64,000 nucleotides of DNA, taken from the NCBI GenBank assembly GCA_036417435.1, contig CM070908.1, forward strand, positions 54,619,590 to 54,683,589. Reading direction: 5' to 3'. This stretch comes from Inia geoffrensis (taxonomy: Eukaryota; Chordata; Mammalia; Artiodactyla; Iniidae). Every line of letters starts with the position of its first letter. The first letter of the stretch is position 1. The notes below the pieces were generated by a model. The model saw nothing but the letters and a program-made list of their open reading frames with translations. It ran no database searches and was not told where the DNA came from. Below, piece by piece: positions 1 through 12,330 of the stretch. The translations under genes were made by a program, and so were the position numbers.

Positions 1-765
1 CACATTTTTCAAGTTATTAAAAAGTAAAATAAATATGATATTTTTATTCCTCTATTATTGCAGATAAGCTTATCCAACTTTTAATCCCAACTCCCATTGT
101 GCCAGCAATAGTATTTCCACTTCTTGTTTTCGCGAATTAAGTACAGCACTCTTGTCAATCCATATTTTTGTTGCTCTTCCAATGTTTTGCAGTTCAGACA
201 TTTGAGAATAAATCTTAAGGTATACATACCTTTTATAACAAGATTTATACATTGATTTAGACATTTCCAGTTTTAACTGATTTTAGTATTTACCACCAGC
301 TCTATTCTTACATAACATCTCCATTCTTCAGCTCTTATTTTTGTTTCTCAGTTGTTCAGTATATTTCCAGTAATATTTTTCAAGAGGATATGGTACCAAA
401 GGCATAAGGAAGGACATTGCCATGGGCCCCCTTGCTTGGCTAATGCATCTCTTGCAGATTGGGGCAGAATGGTGAGCAGAGTCCAATCTGGGAATTCCTG
501 CGGTTTCCACTTAACGTCCCTCAGGCTGTTCTGCGGCTTCATCCCCTGTCCACTCTGCTCTCACTGAAGCTAGTTGCACACTCTCGCCTTTTACTTTAGT
601 CCATGAAATCCAAAGATCTGAAAACTGCTGCTTTATGATAGTAATTAAATCATGTGTACTATCAGTTCTGACCTTCACTTCTTCTAATAAGGATTTTGAT
701 TGTGAAATTTTATTTTTTTGCTGTCCCGTATTCCCCATGCATTCTTCCAGGTTTTTTATTCCTCC

Positions 766-888
766 TTTTTTTTTTGGCCCCCTGAACCACTCGGCATGTG
801 GGATCTTAGTTCCCCAACCAGGGATCAAACCCTCACCCCCTTCAATGGAAGCGTGGAGTCTTAACCACTGGACCACCAGGGAAGTCCC
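766..888 (-). mobile_element. CHR-type SINE, short form
   Basis: A poly(T) run followed by the complement of the tRNA-related head, ending 'ccaccagggaagtccc'. The 7-bp duplication 'tattcct' flanks the copy (about 758-765 and 889-895). Confidence 0.85.
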
Positions 889-1129
889 TATTCCTTATTT
901 TGACTCCTTTATTGTAGTATCTGATTCTCTTGTATTTTATTGTCAACCAAAAGCAGATACTGTGTATAGTTGTCTTCTGTTTAGTATAATATAATTCTTT
1001 AAAATGCATGTTCCCTTACAACACTGTGAAAGGAGCAAAGGAGACAGGTGATTAATGCAGTCACGTAGACGAGGTGAATGGCAAATCTGATGGTGTAAAC
1101 TCCTGAGGGCAGTGGCTGTGGTGTGTTGT

Positions 1130-1216
1130 GTTCACTGTAGCATCCTCAGCGCTAAGTCTGGCACCCATCCTGTAACAGGTGTTAAGTGTGAATCTGTTGA
1201 ATGAATAAATAGATAA
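1130..1216 (+). mobile_element. L2/MIR 3' fragment
   Basis: The stretch ends 'tctgttgaatgaataaat', the characteristic 3' end of L2-type elements, preceded by 'ctaagtctggcac'. Confidence 0.6.
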
Positions 1217-1312
1217 ATGATTGCTCAACCATTGATAACTATTATGAGAATTATGGTTATGATTATTTTTATTATACACAGAAAAATATTCACAATTAAG
1301 AAGGTAGAATTG

Positions 1313-1519
1313 GGGCTTCCCTGGTGGCGCAGTGGTTGAGAGTCTGCCTGCCGATACAAGGGACACGGGTTCGTGCCCCGGTCGGGGAAGATCCCACATG
1401 CCGCGGGGCGGCTGGGCCCGTGAGCCGTGGCCGCTGAGTCTGCGCGTCCGGAGCCTGTGGTCCGCAACGGGAGAGGCCACAGCAGTGAGAGGCCCGCGTA
1501 CCGCAAAAAAAAAAAAAAA
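1313..1519 (+). mobile_element. CHR-type SINE with target-site duplication
   Basis: A full short-form copy from 'gggcttccctggtggcgcag' to 'gcccgcgtaccgc' and a poly(A) tail. Flanked by 'aaggtagaattg' (1301-1312) and 'aaggtagaactg' (1520-1531), 11 of 12 identical. Long open frames across it are repeat noise. Confidence 0.95.
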
Positions 1520-2129
1520 AAGGTAGAACTGCAGGTAATCTGAACAGCCACGGATCCATCAAACATTGAACACCAACTGTGTACTGGCCCGGTGCTGATG
1601 TCTAATACCTTCATAAATTCAAGTGAGGAGACTGAGAGGTACCAAAGGAGAAGAGACTAGAATTATCTAGAAACTGGAAGAAGTGAGGAGGAGCCCCTGA
1701 CTCTTTCAAATGAAGACCTGCTGGGCCTCCTTCCATGTAGTTGCTGTGGTGTCCACTGGGGAGGGTGGGTTTCACAGGCCTCGTGATGCTCAGTGGCCTT
1801 CCAAGGCCATCCCATCCCACACCCCCATCCAGAGCATCAGACTGGGATGTCCCAGAGCCGCATCACTGATGGGAGAATATCTGAGTCCTGTTTGAGGGAC
1901 TAGTTGGGGAAGTTGGGCACCCAAAGGAACTGTTAGAGGTTGGTTCATCTCAGTGATAGCCATACTTCCACATCTAAAAGTTGTTTTTCTTAAGGTACAC
2001 ATCTGCTGACATTAGGAAGACATGGGCACTGCCTCCCACCCTGTCCTTAAACATGTCATGATTACTGAGAATAAGAAGGGGACCAGGTGGTGACGAGAGA
2101 ATCTCTATATGCATAAAAAATAAAATAAA

Positions 2130-2337
2130 GGGCTTCCCTGGTGGCGCAGTAGTTGAGAGTCCGCCTGCTGATGCAGGGGACGCGGGTTCATGCCCCGGTC
2201 CGGGAGGATCCCACGTGCCGCGGGGCGGCTGGGCCCATGAGCCATGGCCACTGGGCCTGCGCGTCCGGAGCCTGTGCTCCGCAGCAGGGGAGGCCACAGC
2301 AGTGAGAGGCCCGCGTACTGCAAAAAAATTAAAAATA
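2130..2337 (+). mobile_element. CHR-type SINE with 15-bp target-site duplication
   Basis: A full short-form copy with an A-rich tail. A 15-bp duplication, 'aaaaaataaaataaa', lies at 2115-2129 and 2338-2352; it is low complexity, so weaker evidence than usual. Confidence 0.92.
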
Positions 2338-2352
2338 AAAAAATAAAATAAA

Positions 2353-3388
2353 ATACAATAAAAATTTCCCAGCTTGTCAAACACTGCTGCTATCCTATCA
2401 GTGTACGAAAGAAAATGAGGGACTTCGTTCCTATGAACTGTTTATTTTACTAGTAACTGACCAAAGTCTTAAATGGCCAAATTTGAGGGAAAATTGTGAA
2501 AAAAAAGGTAGCCAAAGGGAAGAGACTGTCCCTCTTAAATTAATTACCCATGATGATGTTTGCAGGTGTTTTGGTGATTTCTTGAATCACAGCATAGACA
2601 TGATTTCCAGAGAAATGATGTTATTCGTGCCCCAAAGAAGAGATCTGTATTTCAGGAGCCTTTTAAAATCATACCTTAGTGGAAAGAAATGACAATACAG
2701 GAGAGTATTTCCACTGCATAAATAACTGGCCAGACAGGGGAGAATGATAATTCAAGGCAGTCTTTTGTTACATTTTTAGTCATTCTCTGAAGGTCTAGGT
2801 CACCAACTAGATGCTATTCAGTAATATCATAGCCAATAGATTCTGAATATATATATTTCCATGTTCTTCTGAGATCCTCTGTGCTTCATGTATTTCCTCC
2901 TTGTCCCACCTACCAAGAAATTAAAAAGCTGCCTAGGACAGAATGAAAGGAGGAGAAATCTATCAAGGTGGAATTGGGTGGCCAGAAAGCAGGCAGTGAA
3001 TCCTGGATATACTTTAAGCCTTTTCTAAACTTGTGGCTGCAAAACATTTTCCTGACTGTGATGTTGCTGATTTATGCCTTCCTGCTTGAGGTTAAGACCA
3101 AGCCATGGCAGACAAATGTAGAAAGGACCCATGATTAATTCCATGTTTGGAAGCTAGGGATCTCCTGGAATAGGCCATCTCCTGTTAAAACAGGGGAGGC
3201 AGAGACCTGTTGGAAGATGCATATCTTGTGCCTGCATTCAGCTGCCAGGGCAGAGAACACTCCACTGACCTACTTTAGAAAGGTTGTGCAGCCCAAGGGA
3301 TATCACATAAATGACAGAACTGGGCCAGTAGTAAAAAAAAAAAAATAGGACAGCCCTTTATGTGTGTCTGGGGCTCAAAGCATCTGGC

Positions 3389-3442
<54 letters not shown>

Positions 3443-4199
3443 GGGAGACACCTATACACTGTGACCCAGCTATTAAGGACAGAAGATGAGGGGAAGAGAA
3501 ATACTAAAGCATTTTCTTTGTAGTTGATCAAACATTGTCTGGTTGCTGAACCAGAAAAACACAGCATAGACATATTCTATCACATGCTAAGCTTACCTGG
3601 AAAGATCCATAAGCCTTTAGCTACCCCCACACTCCTTGTCCCAACAACATGACAACAAGCAAGCACAGGAGTGCACACGTAGATACCTGCCAGCACGTGT
3701 GCTCACCACACACACACTTTACCTCCAATCAGGGAAATGTGTGTTTCCATTGACATGGCAAGAACATGGCTTCAAGAGTTTACATCTGCTTCTGATCCCT
3801 TACAGTCTAAGATCCAAGCACTGTAATGCCATAAAGAGAAGTCACAAGAATGATTTATTGTAACCGAGGCCAGGACAGTGAACCAGCTTGACTCTGACCC
3901 AGAAGGACTGTATCACTTCACGTGAGATCAGCCTGATAGCCCTCTTTGAGAAGGAGATTTCAAGGAACCTTTTCTGAGCATCCATTTTCTCATTTTTAAA
4001 ATAGAAATAAAAATATCTCTCTGATAGATGTGGCATAAAGATTCAATGAGACAGTGCCCAAAAGCAGTGGTGTCCACTTAGCAGTAAGGTTCAGTGCTCT
4101 TTGCTTGTCCCTGTCTTCCTGTCCTGCTGTCCCAGGGGGCATGTACTGGTGCTGGCCGGCCTCTTTCCCAAGCTCTGGTCTCTCACTTTAGCTACTGGA
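2353..4199. other. Upstream intron segment, mostly unassigned
   Basis: Apart from the GT microsatellite at 3391-3440, I recognise no element here. Confidence 0.5.
3391..3440. repeat. (GT)25 microsatellite
   Basis: Fifty bases of uninterrupted GT dinucleotide, the longest perfect GT/CA run in the window. Confidence 0.98.
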
Positions 4200-4720
4200 A
4201 CTCTGCTGCTCAGATGCCTTGTGGCTGCTGAAATGCCTACATCTTCCCACAGTGAAGCAAATCATCTCCTTCCCCCATAAAACCTGCCGCTTTACTGCTG
4301 GCCTCTCCTACCGGGGCACATGGCACCTGCGTGCTCCCATCTACCTGGCCGGAACCTCAAAGCTATCTTTGACTTCTCCCAGCCCCTCTCTCTAGAAACC
4401 CCACCCATGAGCAGCACACTCTGTCAATTCTACTTCTGTGACTTCTCCATGGCCAACTCCCTCCCCTCTTCCCACTGCTCCTGCCTCAGGCCAGGCTTCA
4501 GCACATCTCATGTGAACTGTTTCAAGAACTTCCTAAACTATGTTCTTTTATCCATCTCTACCGCCTCATCCCCTTGACACTGCTGCAAACTGACATCGAA
4601 TTACTGCTTTTCTCAGGAATGCTTGCTCAACCTGATTGCCCAAAGAATTATACTCAAGCTCCTTAGCTTGATGCTTATTCTAAAACCTCCAGTAGCTGAC
4701 AAAGGCAAAGAAGTAAGGGC
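4200..4720 (+). mobile_element. L2 fragment
   Basis: A pyrimidine-rich tract with L2 hallmarks such as 'ctcctgcctcaggccaggct' and 'aaaacctccagtagctgac' in the expected order. An open frame at 4320-4577 is a relic of L2 coding sequence, not a gene. Confidence 0.6.
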
Positions 4721-4966
4721 TTTGTCCCATCAGATTTATAGAAGTGAAACTTCGTTCACTGCCCTGACAGTCATCGTCAGTGGCACTAGTGAGCATCTAC
4801 AAGTGGATCATTGCAAACAAATTCAAAATACAGAACTGCAAGAGAGAACCAGGAGAGAGGCAGAATGGGGCAGAGAGTTTGGGGTGGGTGTTTGCATTCT
4901 GGCTCTGCACTTAGTAGGTGGAGTGACCTTGGACAATTGATTTACCTTCTCTCAATCCCAATTTCT

Positions 4967-5451
4967 TTTTTTAAAATTTTTATTAAAATACTGTTTGTTT
5001 ACAGTGTTGTGTTAGTTTCAAGTATACAGCAAAGTGATTCAGTTATACATATATATAAATATATATTCTTTTTTACATTCTTTTCCATTATAGGTTATTA
5101 CAAGTTATTGAGTATAGTTCTCTGTGCTATACAGTAGGTCCTTGTTGGTTGTCTAGTTTATATATAGTGATGTATATATTTTAATCCCAAATTCCTAATT
5201 TATTCCTCTGCTGGCTCCCCTTTGGTAACCACAAATTTGCCTTCCATGTCTGTGAGTCTATATCTGTTTTGTAAATAAGTTCATTTGTATCATTTTTTTA
5301 GATTCCACATATACGTGATAATCATATGATATTTGTCTTTCTCTGTCTGGCTTCCTTCACTGAGTCTGATCATCTCTAGGTCCCTCCATGTTACTGCAAA
5401 TGGCATTATTTCATTCTTTTTTATGGCTGAGTAATATTCCATTGTATATAC

Positions 5452-5482
<31 letters not shown>

Positions 5483-5873
5483 CCACATCTTCTTTATCCA
5501 CTCATCTGTCGATGGACACTTAGGTTTTACTTCCATGTCTTGGCTATTGTAAATAGTGCTGCTATGAACGGAGGGGTACATGTGTCTTTTCCAATTGTTT
5601 TTCTCTGTATATGTGCCCAGGAGTGGGATTGCAGGATCATATGTTAGCTCAATTTTTAGTTTTTTAAGGACCCTTCATACTGTTCTCCATAGCGGCTGTT
5701 AGCAATTTACATTCCCACCAACAGTGTGGGAAGGTTACTTTTTCTCCACATCCTCTCCAGCATTTATTATTTGTAGAGTTTTTCATGATAGCCATTCTGA
5801 TCAGTGTGAGGTGATACCTCATTGTAGTTTTGATTTGCATTTCTCTAATAATTAGCAATGTTGAGCATCTTTT
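4967..5873 (-). mobile_element. 5'-truncated LINE-1, 3' end of ORF2 and 3' UTR
   Basis: The minus strand encodes the C-terminal part of L1 ORF2 (for example [17 protein letters not shown], then [11 protein letters not shown]) followed by the 3' UTR and a poor A-rich tail. Related duplications lie at 4954-4966 and 5874-5886 ('aatcccaatttct' versus 'aatcccagtgtct', 10 of 13). The copy is broken and inactive. Confidence 0.9.
5452..5479. repeat. GT microsatellite inside the L1 3' UTR region
   Basis: Fourteen GT units grown from a TATATG-rich part of the L1 sequence. Confidence 0.95.
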
Positions 5874-5980
5874 AATCCCAGTGTCTTTCAAATGAGATTG
5901 AAAATAACAATACCTACTTCATGGAATTTACTGATAATTAAATACATCGATACAAGTGAAAGTTCTTTATGTATTAAAAA

Positions 5981-8900
5981 ACTCAAAAATTGTTCATTGT
6001 GATTAAAGCTATCTGTATGTATGAAAGGTTGAGATTAATAGCATGCCAAATTACTAGGAAAGCACTTTGGAGATGGAGAGACGGGGTATAGCATACATTG
6101 GCCAATCCATTCTTAGGAGAGCTGAGGATAAATACAAATTCTTGAGCCCTAAGCTAGAAGAACAATTCTGAAGAAAGCAAATGAGACTGTGAAAACTACA
6201 GACCTCAGAGAAGAGGAGAAGACAGAGAGCAGCAGAGATTATTACTGAGGTCAGGGGTATTCCAGATGGTCATGAGAAAGTGATCATTCAGGAAGACATG
6301 TCTCAAAACTTGAAGCCACACACATGTAACAGAAGGAAAGCTTGCTGGCCATGGTGTTAGGACGTGAAATGGTGACCCAGAGGGCAAAGGCTATGGACTC
6401 CAAACACAAAGCCCTGAGCCAACCCAACTCCTGTTGCTATTTTTGAAGCTCAGTGTGGGTGAGGGGCGGGAGAAGTAGGGAGAGTTTTTCCACTAGGAGT
6501 CAGAAACCGAAATAGGAAAGATCAACAGAAGCATTTATAAACAATGAATGCCATTAATTTTTTTAAGCTAGGAAGGAGTTGGAAAAGATGTAATGTGGCA
6601 GGGAGTGAGGAATATAGTCAGGGAAAGATGGCCCAGGGGTCTTCAGACCATCTTGTTCAATTGAAATCATAGCAGGGGACAGATAGCATGGGTTATTTTA
6701 AATCAAGTTCTCATGAGTAGAGTTCAACTGTGATGGGAAAAATGTTCCCATTTTTCCCCCTTTATCATAAAACTTTCTAACTACTGAGTGATTTCTGAAG
6801 TTTGGGGGCAGTTTAAGCTGTATTGCTCAAATCCTGAAGCTCAAATTCCTTCTAGTACACCACACTATGAGGACAGGTCCAGACAGTTATCAGCATCTGC
6901 TTTGAGGAGGGTTTGAGGAATCAGTAGCAGAGATAGAAGGAGTGATTCTCAGAATCGGCTTTCAGCCCCTTCCTAGGTCAGGCAGTCATCAGATGGAACA
7001 ATATTCTGGCCTGGATTGTAGGGTCAACCGGGAGCTTGGAGAGTTCTGGGTCCCAACAAACCAGGATGCAGTCACATTGGAACATTGGCATGAAAAGCAA
7101 GACTGACCAGCTGGGAGCCCAGGGAGTAAAGATCTGCAGGTGACAAGAACCCAGTAGTCACACACGCCTCCAGGAGCCAGGGGCCACAAGAAGGAACCTC
7201 ACTCCTTCCACAGCATGAGTGGGGCAGAACCCCAGCATTCTCTCAGCCTGGGCACTTCTCTGGCCCAGGTCTGAGTAGGCTGATCATTCCTCACGGACAG
7301 TAATGTTCTTTGTGCCAAGCCCTTTCCTGGCCACAGGGGTTCTAGAGGAAAATAAGCCATCACTCCAAGTCAAGGGCCTTTTGTGAAAGGTACCTGGGAA
7401 CAGTAAGGGAACAGAGGAGAGTGTGGGTCCTGAGGTGGTGGAAGCAGGGAGAGTGTGTGTGCAGGAAGCTTTGGAAAATCCTTAAAAGGGCTTCAAGAAA
7501 ATGGGAAGCTGTTTAGCACCTGCGCAAGAAAGGCAGAGGAGGCAATGTGAGCAGCGCTCAAGTGGCATGAGCCGGCCACCCTTGCCAGGAGCCACAAATG
7601 ATCTGATAAAACCAAGAAGTAGCTCAAGGTGGAGCATATTGAAAATGAAGCCAGGAGAGTCAGCAGAGGTCCCATCAGGGAGGGAATGCCGAGGAATTGT
7701 TTCATTCCTTGTGTTAGTGTTTATTGAAAGGCAAATGGCCCATGAATAATGCTAGCTGCATTATAATGCCGGTTTTTATCACCCAGTGGAGGCTTTGTTT
7801 TGTCCTTTAGTTTAAAAATACTAACTCTGTCATCTTCACTACCTTTGCATAGTCCCTAGCCCTTAAATGCCTCTGGTCTGCTCAGGCACTGAAAACACAC
7901 CCTCCGCTTTTGCTCTCATCTGTGGCTCTGAGACGCCTTCTGTGAGCCTGGCTTCTGGCCCTCTGAGGCTTTGCAGACTCCTGATGCAAGCGATCTCCTG
8001 ATCCCTTGCAGTCTCCTCTCCCAGCCACGGCCTGTACCGCCAGAGGCTGAGGGGAGTCCAGTAGCTAAGCCGGTAAGAATAGGGACCTGGGACATCTTTG
8101 AACTATCTCATCTATATTTACCTTTGAATCATTTATATATATTTTATGTAATCCAAGAAATACTTATGAATCTATTTCTAGATATTCATATATATATAAC
8201 ATATGTATTATTTATTTCTAGATTTTTTAAAGTTTTTTTCCCCAAATCATAGGAAGGTATCTTTCTTGTCTAATTTACATTAATTTTATCAAATAAATTG
8301 TAGGAGTTGATACCATGGTTGTACAATCTGGAAGCAAATTAATTATCAGTAACAATGTTAACTATTGTTCACCGCTGATTAAGTACCGTACTATGATTAC
8401 ATTTCTTTTCTTACACATTTCTTTTTCTTATTTTTACCCATTCTCCATATTGCTCCTCTACGTAAGTGATCTCAAGGGCAACAACTGTTTTATCTTTAAC
8501 TCTGATACTATATGAAATTCAACCAAAGGGTAAGCAATGCCTCGATGGCAAAATCTTATCAAAATTAGTCTGGCCAATTGTTTTATAGATATCTGTAATT
8601 GATATCATTTCTTTTAAAAAGCCTGTCATCCAGTGTAGTTGATTCAGCCATTTGCATTGAGAAAACCCCTTCAATATTTTCTCCTAACATCTCTATATAA
8701 ACTTCTTCATTCGCTGGAGCTTCAACACTTGGTTTTCTATGGACAGCTCACTTATCCATAGTGGCAAATGATACCAGGCTCATAAAATGGCTCAGTGCCC
8801 AACAGTTAATCAGTGTTGTATTGGTTTGCACTGATCCATTCCAAAATCCATCTCAATATCATAACTCACATTCTTAACAATTTTCAACTGTAACTCATAG

Positions 8901-9839
8901 AACTATCTTAGATTTATCCTAGAAGTTCATATCCCAGGGAAGAACTGATGGTTTCTGTGAAGACCTGGCCCCATGTCTTCCCTATATCTCCATATTCCAA
9001 GGACCACATCATTCCAAGGGGCTGACTTGACCTGGTTTCCTGCAAGTTCAACTTTGCATTTTGTCACAGTAGTACATGAGACTAGTTTAAAGGTGGTACT
9101 GATGGTACTGAAAACACTGCAGTGGAAACTGTCTCACCCTATGACCCAGACTCGCTTCTGAAAGTCAACCGCTTTCACCCTTTTTAATTGTTGCTTCTAG
9201 CATTCATTTCAATATTTCTAAATCCTGTGCTTCTACTACTATTTATTGACGAATCAGACATGTCTTGGCTTCCTGCTATAGAGGATGAGGATTCAGCTCT
9301 AACCCCTCCAGCAACCCCTGCTTGTTCACTTCTTCCTCACTCTCACTTTTCCCACAAGAGTCACATCACAGTCTGCTGCTCCCTTGCTCTGTCGTCTTCC
9401 CAAGTAGTTTTATCACAACTTTGTGTTAGCTAGTCACTTTATACACTATTATGACCATCGCCCACTTCTGATTCTAGTATTGTACCATGATTACATTTTG
9501 AATGGAGTGATCTCATCGGGCAGGCAGGTGCCCTGAGCAGCAGTTCAGGTTTTATGGTTTTATGTTGCTTCATACTGGAAATTGTCTTTTTCATTTCCTT
9601 GACTTTTCATGCACCTATAATTGTTTTTTTTTTTAATATACTCTCATATATCTGTCTAATGCCATATCTATTATGATATCCAAATCTAAAAAAGCTCTTT
9701 AAATGTTTAAGTTCCATTTTTTCCCAAGTCTACTGCCTCGCTTCATCTGTGGCTCCTGTCTAGGGCTATTACTGTGTTGTCATATGGGCATATCATTTAC
9801 CTCTCCTCTATGTTGTTCTTGCGTTGCACACTGAGTCTG
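5981..9839. other. Upstream intron segment, mostly unassigned
   Basis: I see no exon or young repeat. Part of 7280-7790 has the purine-rich look of a minus-strand L2, which I cannot confirm by eye. Short ORFs lack codon evidence. Confidence 0.4.
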
Positions 9840-10280
9840 ATATTTTTTTCTTCCTTGATTTATTTCTTCATCTTTCTAAGGCACATTCTTCAGTAGTTTT
9901 CTAAGAAAGCGTGTGTGGAAAGTTAAATATTTTTAATTCCTGAGGATCTGAATATGTGTTTATTCTGCCTTCATACTTGTTGGTAATTTGGCTGGGTATA
10001 AAATTCTAGGTTGGAAATTTTCTTCTTGCAGAATTTTGAAATTCCACAGTTTTTGAAGCTCCATGACCTTCTAGTTTCCAAGTTGCTATTGGGAAATCCA
10101 ATCTTCCTCTCTTCTGTTAAATTGCTTACCACACCTTCAGTTGCTATCTTCCAAATGTATGTTGAACTTTCTTCTACTCTTGCCACTCCTCCCAGTAACT
10201 CTGTTATTTGGGAGTTTATACCATTTTTTTATTCTTGCTAATTTTAGTGGGGTTTTGGTATGAATAAGTGGGAAACTCAT
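9840..10280 (-). mobile_element. Old L1 fragment (5' UTR/ORF1 region)
   Basis: The motif 'tttggctgggtataaaattc' followed by 'taggttggaaattttcttc' is typical of the complement of old mammalian L1 5' regions. Coding potential is lost. Confidence 0.65.
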
Positions 10281-10364
10281 GTTGCCAGTCCACCATATTT
10301 ACTCAAAATCCAGTGGTATCTTTATTTTCCAAGTGTGTAAACCCATGCCATCCCCTTTGCATAT

Positions 10365-10500
10365 ATTATGATGCTATTACTATTAGCAACCCTGAGAGTA
10401 GTTAGTACTATTCCCATTTGATGATGAGACAGCTGAAGCTCCAAGAATGTTAATAGTTTTCTTAAGTTTAAAGAGCCCACATGAGACAGATTCAAATTTA
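10365..10500 (-). mobile_element. MIR fragment
   Basis: 'cattattcccat..gatgatgagacagctgaagct'-like order, the complement of a MIR tail, is present in degenerate form. Confidence 0.5.
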
Positions 10501-11369
10501 AAATTATGTTTTTCCCACCCTACTGAGGCATAACAGTCACATTCAGTGATGCCTTTGTGATGGAAATCAGTGGTGATAAAACAAGTTAGATTATAGCTTC
10601 TCCATATCTTGCTACAGTAAATTAATGCCACTGCTGGGATGTAAATTATTCCTTTGAACTAGTCTCTGAGCCACAGAATACAAGCTTTCCTCTTCAATCA
10701 CTTTTGTTATTCCATGGTAGAAATTGGAACACCTGAAACCAAATAATTGCCGGCGGTCTGACTCATACAGTGGAGTGTTTTAGAACAAGCAAGGAAAACT
10801 GAAATTACGGTGTTCAGGTCTGAAGGAAAATATACCTTAATATATAATGGCTCTATTTCAGAGTCCAGCACACAATGAAATAACTTGCCTCTTGGAAGCT
10901 TTTACTTACATTCTCACATAAGGCACAAATAGCATTCTCTACTTGAAAACAAAAATTAAGTTACTGCCTTCAAAGTCCAGTCTTTTGAAGACATTGCAGT
11001 TTTTCAGCTAAGTGGTTATTCTCAAAATGAAAAAGAGATTTTCCAACTAGTATTTATGAACAAGCACACATACCCAGTAATTTATGGTGTGTTTATATGT
11101 CACTTTGACTTTCTGTATTTATAACAGCAGACACACTTTGTGTTAAATGATGCCTTCGTGAAGGGAGTTTTCAGGTAATACCTCCTGAAGGGTTTCTAGG
11201 GCTTTGTCCAGTCAAGAGTTTTCCTGTTGCTTTTCTCAGCTGACTGTCAGGTTCTCATAGTCCCTATTTTATCATCTCATTATCCTCAACTGCATCCTTA
11301 TGTAGGTTAAACAAGCCAAATAAAAGCAGGAAATGTTTGGGTCAAGCAGGGAAAGAGTGAAACTAAGCA

Positions 11370-11580
11370 GGACCTCCTCTGACCTGAGGCAAGTCATTCT
11401 ACTGCTTGGACCCTCAGGCTTCTCGTCTGTGAAATAAAATCATACACATACACCATTGTAAAGCAATTATACTCCAATAAAGATGTTAAAAAGAATAATA
11501 TAAAATAAAATAAAATCATACACATAGATGATCTCCAAGTCCTCTTTCAGCTCTTGAATGCCATTCGTACACCATCGATG
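11370..11580 (+). mobile_element. MIR interrupted by a 57-bp L1 insertion
   Basis: MIR core 'caagtcattctactgctt' and 'ctcgtctgtgaaataaaat' continues after the insertion with 'gatgatctccaagtcctct'. Confidence 0.7.
11451..11507 (+). mobile_element. Very short L1 3'-end insertion (57 bp)
   Basis: The insert carries the last bases of an L1 3' UTR ('ttatactccaataaagatg') plus an A-rich tail. A perfect 19-bp duplication, 'aaataaaatcatacacata', flanks it at 11432-11450 and 11508-11526. Confidence 0.85.
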
Positions 11581-11644
11581 AAATCAACTTCAATTAATTA
11601 TCTAAATCAATCACCACTGATTTCAGTATGTGTGTGACTGACTA

Positions 11645-12330
11645 CAAAAGAATTCATTCATTAATTTCTTTAATACGTATTTATTGGGCATCATACCCAG
11701 AGCTGGGTATACAGTGGCAAATGGACAGACTCAGTCCTTAGCCTCATTGGGTTCATAGTCCAGAGGAAAAGACAAAAACGAACTCTCGAATAAATAGCAA
11801 CTGTGATAAATCCTGTGAAAGATAACAACAGAGCGCTGTGAAAAGACTAACAGGAAAAAAAGATAATTTAGAGGCGGGGAGAGGGAATGTTCCCAAGAAG
11901 GCCTCATTGAAGAAATGACAAGCGGCCCTAAGGATGAGGACAGTGAAACAAGTGAGGAGCTACAGACAAGCATTGCAGGCACACAGGGCAACATGTGTAA
12001 AGACCCTGAGGGATTCAAGAGCTTGTGCATTTAAGGAACTTGAAGAAGGTCATGTGGCTAGACCCTGGTGAACAAGAGGGGTCGGCCTGAGACAAAGTTA
12101 GAAATGGGCTCCCACCAAATGATACAAAGTCTCGCCACCGTGGTGAGCATTTTGTATAACATCAGAAAGGCAGGGAGAACCTACTGAGAGACCATTAAGT
12201 AGGATGTTCTACACACAGTGGAGGAAGGCAAAAATGGATAAGGCAATTCAGTCAGGAATTGGTCCGGACAAGGCGTGGTGATGGTTTGGAGGAGGCAGTG
12301 GTGGAGAACAGGGTGGATTTTATGTGTGTT
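11645..12330 (-). mobile_element. L2 fragment
   Basis: Complementary L2 hallmarks occur in order: a 'gagctgggtatacagtggca' motif, 'gaaggcctcattgaagaaat', 'tgtaaagaccctgaggga', and 'ggaggaggcagtggtgga'. The order is right for a minus-strand L2 over about 0.7 kb. Confidence 0.7.

Larger units (their letters stand above)
4870..5975 (+). mobile_element. MIR split by an L1 insertion
   Basis: MIR core 'gtgaccttggacaattgatt' ends at 4966 and resumes after 5886 with 'caatacctacttcatggaat'. The interruption is the L1 described next. Confidence 0.75.

Noticed and set aside
1225..1614. Minus-strand frames with an LLWPLPLR-type repeat seen at many places in the window
   Set aside because: These recur wherever a short-form CHR SINE stands and are its chance translation, not a gene family.
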